Below, piece by piece: positions 39,642 to 43,315 of a stretch of DNA of 43,315 bases. The stretch comes from Oscillospiraceae bacterium (lineage in GTDB: Bacteria; Bacillota; Clostridia; Oscillospirales; Oscillospiraceae). The notes beneath the pieces are model-generated. The model worked only from the letters and a program-made list of their open reading frames with translations. It was not told the origin of the DNA and did no database searches. The stretch spans positions 1 through 43,315 of the forward strand of contig JAEEKA010000069.1 in assembly GCA_016282135.1 (NCBI GenBank), given 5' to 3'. The translations under genes and the position numbers were made by a program. The first letter of the stretch is position 1. Each line of letters opens with the position of its first letter.

Positions 39642-41003
39642 GATCCTGTCCGCCACGTAGAGCCCCATGGCCCCGGATTGGGACAGGCCGCGGCAGATTC
39701 CGGAGCCGTCGCCGATCAGGTAAATGCCGTCGTGGATGCGGAAATCCCGGTCGTGCTCGGGCTTGAGGGAGTAGTATTTGCTTTCCAGGCCGTAGAGCAG
39801 GGTGTCGTCGTTGGCGGTGCCGGGGGCCACCTTGTCCAGGGCCTGAATGGTCTCGATGATGTTGGTGAGGATCCGGTGGGGCAGGGCCAGGGAGAGGTCG
39901 CCCGCCGTGGCCTTCAAAGTGGGGATCACGGTGTTCTGGCCCAGCCGGTGGTCGTTGGTGCGGCGGCCCCGGATCAGGTCCCCGAAGCGCTGCACCAGCA
40001 CGTTGCCCTGGCCGATCAGATTGGCCATTTTGGAGAAGGACTTGGCGTACTCCGTGGGGTTGTGGAAGGGCTCCGTGAAGTGGATGGAGGAGAGAATGGC
40101 AAAGTTGCAGTTTTCGGTCTTCTTCGCCGGGTCCGCGAAGGAGTGGCCGTTGGCGGTGATGATGCCGTCGTTGTTTTCCGCCGAGACGATGCCGCCCTGG
40201 TTGAAGCAGAACATCCGGGTGCGATCCTCAAAGGTTTTGGTGCGGCAGAGGATCTTGGGCTCGTAGATCTGGGAGGAGAATTCCCGCCAGATGGCGTCCT
40301 TCATCTCCACCCGCACGCCGATGTCCACGGCGTTGGAGTGGACGGAGATGCCGAACTGACGGCAGAGCTCTCCCACGAACTCCGCCCCGTTCCGGCCGGT
40401 GGCCACCACCACCTTCCCGGCGGTCATAGCGCCCTTGGGGGTTTGCAACTCGTAGCCGCCGGATATGGCCCGAACCTCCCTGACGTCAGTGCCGGGCAGC
40501 AGGTCCACCCGGTTTTCGCCCAGCCAGCGGATCAGGTTCTGCATGATGAGCAGATTGTTGTCGGTGCCCAGGTGCTTTACGTTCATGTCCAGCAGCCGCA
40601 GGTTGTTTTGCAGGCATTTGAGCTTCAGCGCCTCGTTGGAGCCGTATTCTTTGATCTGAATGCCCGCCGGGGTAAAGCGGTCCAGCACCGCGCTGACCCG
40701 GTCAATGTATTCCATGGCCAGCCGCTCCCCCAGCTCCTCCCCCAGGGTGCCGCCGTAGGCGGTGCCCAGGTTGAATTTGCCGTCAGAGAAGGCCCCCGCC
40801 CCGGCGAAGCCCGAGGTGATGGAGCAGACCGGGCAGTAGACGCACTTCCGTCCTCCGGCGGCGGGGCAGCTTCGCTGCTCCACCATACGGCCCTTCTCGG
40901 CAATGGCGATGGAGAGGGCCGGGTCCCGTTCCCGCAGGGCGTAGGCAGCCATGAGCCCGCCGATGCCCCCGCCGATGATCACAACGTCGTAGTGCTGATT
41001 CAT
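39636..41003 (-). CDS. FAD-dependent oxidoreductase (COG2509-like)
   Basis: 455 residues from ATG 41003 (GGAGG 8 nt upstream). N-terminal Rossmann GGGIGGLMAAYALRE (residues 11-25) binds FAD; a Cys-rich loop SCPAAGGRKCVYCPVC (about 45-60) follows; VVVATGRNGAEF and the C-terminal GIYLIGDGSGICRGLSQSGA close the FAD site. This layout matches the uncharacterised COG2509 dehydrogenases of Clostridia. Substrate unknown. Alone on its strand; the stop codon lies in a TTGAGA repeat. Confidence 0.88.
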   Translation of the reverse strand: MNQHYDVVIIGGGIGGLMAAYALRERDPALSIAIAEKGRMVEQRSCPAAGGRKCVYCPVCSITSGFAGAGAFSDGKFNLGTAYGGTLGEELGERLAMEYIDRVSAVLDRFTPAGIQIKEYGSNEALKLKCLQNNLRLLDMNVKHLGTDNNLLIMQNLIRWLGENRVDLLPGTDVREVRAISGGYELQTPKGAMTAGKVVVATGRNGAEFVGELCRQFGISVHSNAVDIGVRVEMKDAIWREFSSQIYEPKILCRTKTFEDRTRMFCFNQGGIVSAENNDGIITANGHSFADPAKKTENCNFAILSSIHFTEPFHNPTEYAKSFSKMANLIGQGNVLVQRFGDLIRGRRTNDHRLGQNTVIPTLKATAGDLSLALPHRILTNIIETIQALDKVAPGTANDDTLLYGLESKYYSLKPEHDRDFRIHDGIYLIGDGSGICRGLSQSGAMGLYVADRIS

Positions 41004-41137
41004 AGAGCAAACCTCCGTATGCACAAACTTTCAATCATATTATACGACAGAACCCATAAAAAATCAAGCCTGCCGGGGCTGGATTCAGGGCCGTCACAGG
41101 GGGGACAACGGAATTGCACATAATCCATATCTTTCTG

Positions 41138-41166
41138 TTGACACACACCGCTGCGTGTGATACAAT
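41138..41166 (+). promoter_or_regulatory. Strong sigma-A promoter
   Basis: TTGACA (41138-41143), exactly 17 bp, TACAAT (41161-41166), 47 bp before a 16-codon ORF and 290 bp before the first GNAT gene. A short CCCGG-AGAAA-CCGGG hairpin lies between promoter and ORF. Confidence 0.8.
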
Positions 41167-41213
41167 GCACAAGGAATATCCCGGAGAAACCGGGACGGAA
41201 AGGAGTAAAACCA

Positions 41214-41264
41214 ATGAGCAAGCAGATGAAACGGAATTCTCTTCAGGAGGCCATCGCCGCATAA
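41214..41264 (+). CDS. 16-codon ORF with full expression signals
   Basis: Encodes MSKQMKRNSLQEAIAA. It has the AAGGAG site 8 nt upstream and the consensus promoter at 41138. It may be a leader peptide for the acetyltransferase genes, a small protein, or the remaining start of a gene cut off by later insertion. The following 187 bp (41265-41451) contain no gene; a shadow frame covers them, and a CCCCAAACGGGG hairpin lies at about 41407. Confidence 0.35.
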   Translation: MSKQMKRNSLQEAIAA

Positions 41265-41451
41265 CTGAATACAGGCGCATACGAACACCAGGGGCGCTGC
41301 CCTTCTGTTTTGGTGCGCGCAAAAAAGTAACTTTCAAATGGTGGGAACCGCAGGATGCAGCCACGTTCGAGAGCTGCTTCGCTGCGGGATTTTTATACCC
41401 TTTTTTACCCCAAACGGGGCGAAATACAGAGATAATTGGAGGAAAATATTT

Positions 41452-41964
41452 ATGGATACGAAACAGATTCATCTTGAAAAGGTCAATTGGGATAACTTTG
41501 AAGCCATCATCAATCTCCACGTGAACAAGGAACAGAGAGATTTTGTGGCAAGCAATAAGGACAGCCTTGTTCACGCCTGCATTCGTATGATTGACGAGGG
41601 AAAGCGGGTATTTCCCTTCGGCATCTATCTGGACAAAAAGCCGGTGGGATTCATTATGGTTACCTACGACGTGGGCGAGGACGACGGTGAGGAACCCAGC
41701 GCGGAATGGTTCCTCCGCAACAGCTATTTCATCTGGCGCTTTATGATTGATAAGCGGTATCAGGGCAACGGCTATGGGCGGGAAGCCATGCGTCTGGTCC
41801 TGGAGTTTATCCGGACCTTCCCCGCCGGGGCGGCGAAATACTGCTGGCTGTCCTATGAGCCCACGAACGAGCGGGCGAAAAAGCTCTACCAATCCTTCGG
41901 CTTCCGGGAGCTCCCGGAGCACTACGAGGACGGAGAGGAAATGCCGGCGATTTTGGAGCTGTAA
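41452..41964 (+). CDS. GNAT N-acetyltransferase, spermine/spermidine type (copy 1)
   Basis: 170 residues from ATG 41452 (GGAGG upstream). The pattern LHVNKEQRDFVASNKDSLVHA, GFIMVTYDV, IWRFMIDKRYQGNGYGREAM (acetyl-CoA pyrophosphate loop Q/RxxGxG/A) and YEPTNERAKKLYQSFGF is that of BltD/PaiA-like polyamine acetyltransferases. Probably acetylates a polyamine or other small amine in the cytosol. Paralogue of the next gene, 27 bp apart. Confidence 0.82.
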   Translation: MDTKQIHLEKVNWDNFEAIINLHVNKEQRDFVASNKDSLVHACIRMIDEGKRVFPFGIYLDKKPVGFIMVTYDVGEDDGEEPSAEWFLRNSYFIWRFMIDKRYQGNGYGREAMRLVLEFIRTFPAGAAKYCWLSYEPTNERAKKLYQSFGFRELPEHYEDGEEMPAILEL

Positions 41965-41991
41965 AGTGAACGACAAAAGGGAGAAATACCA

Positions 41992-42519
41992 ATGATAAAC
42001 AAGAATTATAAAATCAAGAATCAAAATCTGCGTCTGGTGAAGGCCACCAGGGAGAATTTCTGGGAGCTGATGGATTTAAGAGTGACCAAGGAGCAGGAAA
42101 ACTTCGTGGCGTCCAACGCCATCAGCCTGGCTCAGGCCTATGACTGCCATGCCGAGGGCGAGTTTGCCCAGGCCTTTGGAATCTATGACGGGGAAACCCC
42201 CGTTGGCTTTGCCATGATCGGCCACAACTCCGAGGAGTATGAGGATATGCCGGAGGTCTATCGGCACAGCTACGAGCTGTGGCGCTTCATGATCGACAAG
42301 CGCTACCAGAAGCGCGGCTACGGCCGGGACGCCCTGAAGCTCCTGCTGGACTACGTCCTGAGTTTCCCGGACGGAAAGGAAACCCTGTGGAGCACCTCCT
42401 ACGAGCCAGAAAACGAGGTCGCAAAGAAGCTGTACGTTTCCTTTGGCTTCGTCCCCAACGGGGAGATGGATGGGGATGAGGAGGTCGCGGTTCTGGACCT
42501 GACGGAGTGGATTGGGTGA
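41992..42519 (+). CDS. GNAT N-acetyltransferase, spermine/spermidine type (copy 2)
   Basis: 175 residues. LRVTKEQENFVASNAISLAQAY, GFAMIG, LWRFMIDKRYQKRGYGRDAL and YEPENEVAKKLYVSFGF align along the whole length with copy 1, so the pair is a tandem duplication that has diverged (roughly half the residues visibly shared in the motifs). ATG 41992 follows AAAGGGAG. Likely co-transcribed with copy 1. Confidence 0.85.
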   Translation: MINKNYKIKNQNLRLVKATRENFWELMDLRVTKEQENFVASNAISLAQAYDCHAEGEFAQAFGIYDGETPVGFAMIGHNSEEYEDMPEVYRHSYELWRFMIDKRYQKRGYGRDALKLLLDYVLSFPDGKETLWSTSYEPENEVAKKLYVSFGFVPNGEMDGDEEVAVLDLTEWIG

Positions 42520-42535
42520 AACCGGACGGGAGCCC

Positions 42536-42756
42536 CCAAAAAGCCTTCCCCCTGGGGGGAAGGTGCCTCCGAAGGAGGCGGATGAGGGGGAGCCTCGACC
42601 AACTGCCGCTTTTGACCGAACCGACAGCAGCAACCGACCCCACCTCATCCGTCAGCGGGCTTGCGTGAGACGCCCGCTGCCACCTTCCCCTCAAGGGGAA
42701 GGCAAAGCCGGGACGGGGCATCCACCCAAAGCCTTCCCCTCAAGGGGAAGGCAAAG
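42536..42756. repeat. Two-armed palindromic element (CCTTCCCC type)
   Basis: Left arm (42539-42592): outer hairpin CCTTCCCCC TGG GGGGAAGG, inner hairpin CCTCC GAA GGAGG, tail GGATGAGGGGG. Right arm (about 42638-42706), inverted: CCCCACCTCATCC, inner hairpin AGCGGGC...GCCCGCT, outer hairpin CCTTCCCC TCAA GGGGAAGG. A third, solo outer hairpin follows at 42731-42752. Same plan as the DUF559-flanking elements, with a different outer hairpin. Confidence 0.85.
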
Positions 42757-42786
42757 GCGGGCCGGGAGACCTGTCCCCCGCGGCCC

Positions 42787-42974
42787 GTAGGGCGGGCAGA
42801 CCCCTGCCCGCCGACCTGCCGTCCAAATGCACCCGTAGGGCGGCCAGACCTCTGGCCGCCGGAAATGCCGCAAAACGGAGGGCCGGCGGCCTGAGGTCAG
42901 GCCGCCCTACGAAGCGACTGAAAGATACTCTGACGGTTGAAACGCCGCACCCGTAGCGCGGGCAATTTGCCCGC
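42787..42974. repeat. Cluster of four GTAG-headed REP3-type palindromes
   Basis: 42787-42813 (+), 42835-42862 (+), 42883-42910 (-) and 42953-42974 (+). All begin GTAG, then GGCGGGC or GGCGGCC or CGCGGGC, a short loop, and the complement. With the element at 42536-42756 they fill the 486-bp gap between the GNAT genes and the beta-lactamase-like gene. Confidence 0.88.
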
Positions 42975-43005
42975 AAAAATACAATACAACAAGGAGAATA
43001 TGATT

Positions 43006-43315
43006 ATGAAAAAGAAGACAATGATGGAGAACCTGATTCGGGAGGCCCATGAGAAGGGGCTCTTCAACGGCACCTGGCTCTATGCGGAGCACGGCGAGAT
43101 CATTTCCAAGGGAGCCGTCGGCTTCCGGGACGCGGAGGACAAGCTCCCCATGCAGGAGAACAGCATCTTCGACCTGGCCTCCGTCAGCAAGCAGTTCACC
43201 GCTGCGGCCATTATGCTGCTGGTTCGGAAGGGCCTTGTGGGGCTGGAGGACGAAATCACGAAGTATTTCCCCGGGCTTTCCTACCCGGGCGTGACGGTCC
43301 GGCATCTGCTGACCC
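43006..43315 (+). CDS. Serine hydrolase / class C beta-lactamase-like protein (partial)
   Basis: 103 visible residues, cut by the right edge. ATG 43006 (AAGGAG 9 nt upstream; ATG 43000 is too close). No signal peptide is seen in MKKKTMMENLIREAHEKGLF. GTWLYAEHGEIISKGAVGFRD and FDLASVSKQFTAAAIMLL contain the SxxK active-site motif (SVSK), then GLEDEITKYFPGL and VRHLLT, the standard beta-lactamase/D-Ala-D-Ala peptidase-like fold. Likely cytosolic esterase or peptidase rather than a true resistance enzyme. Confidence 0.85.
   Translation, partial: MKKKTMMENLIREAHEKGLFNGTWLYAEHGEIISKGAVGFRDAEDKLPMQENSIFDLASVSKQFTAAAIMLLVRKGLVGLEDEITKYFPGLSYPGVTVRHLLT

Noticed and set aside
37995-41123. 1042-codon open frame on the plus strand
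   Set aside because: Shadow over the lipoprotein and FAD oxidoreductase genes, which have signal/cofactor motifs and Shine-Dalgarno sites; no recognisable motif in the shadow. High GC keeps antisense frames open.

Overview
The window looks like the replication-origin region of a GC-rich, endospore-forming gut Clostridium of the Oscillospiraceae/Ruminococcaceae type. The evidence is the conserved order dnaA-dnaN-S4 protein-recF-remB-gyrB-gyrA, parAB with two perfect parS palindromes, a YtvI-type sporulation membrane protein, Gram-positive Shine-Dalgarno sites and promoters, and many dispersed palindromic repeats. The family-level placement is an inference; no rRNA is present.

Layout. 1-1004: two AT-richer accessory genes (a partial P-loop kinase and a DUF4375 protein). 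1013-8933: mainly minus-strand housekeeping genes (rlmD, mscL, serS, a coiled-coil membrane protein, parB, parA, lexA) plus a plus-strand radical-SAM gene. 9059-19207: plus-strand replication block. The dnaA-dnaN gap (10449-10698) holds seven DnaA-box-like sites and an unwinding-type sequence, and is the probable oriC. Two REP-associated transposase-like genes (RAYTs) sit between remB and gyrB and between gyrB and gyrA, each with its own palindromic repeat family. 19401-21903: DUF2812/PadR pair and ytvI. 22015-33042: a compact phage-derived element with a divergent repressor/Cro-like switch and ImmA. Its minus-strand structural operon runs portal, small proteins, N4-gp56-type capsid, tail-hub-like protein, TerS, TerL. 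No integrase, replication, tail-tape or lysis gene is visible. 33083-34372: an orphan gene and a DUF559 endonuclease gene lying between large composite palindromes. 34549-37129: pnp and rpsO. 37458-43315: a lipoprotein, an FAD oxidoreductase, two paralogous GNAT acetyltransferases, a repeat cluster, and the start of a serine beta-lactamase-like gene.

How it works together. DnaA, DnaN, RecF and gyrase form the initiation and elongation block; ParA/ParB with parS organise and segregate the newly copied origin; LexA would control the SOS response and could link DNA damage to the XRE/ImmA phage switch. Laid over this is a dense load of repeats: at least five GTAG-headed REP-like families, period-7/8 tandem repeats immediately after stop codons, two 200-bp ATGAAGTAT elements around terS, and two-armed palindromes around the DUF559 gene. 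Several repeats lie inside open reading frames without breaking them (rlmD, the portal gene, RAYT1) or supply stop codons (gyrA, serS). The best candidates for something undescribed are the DUF559-palindrome unit, the RAYT carrying its own repeat in frame, and the capsid-only element with an intact switch.
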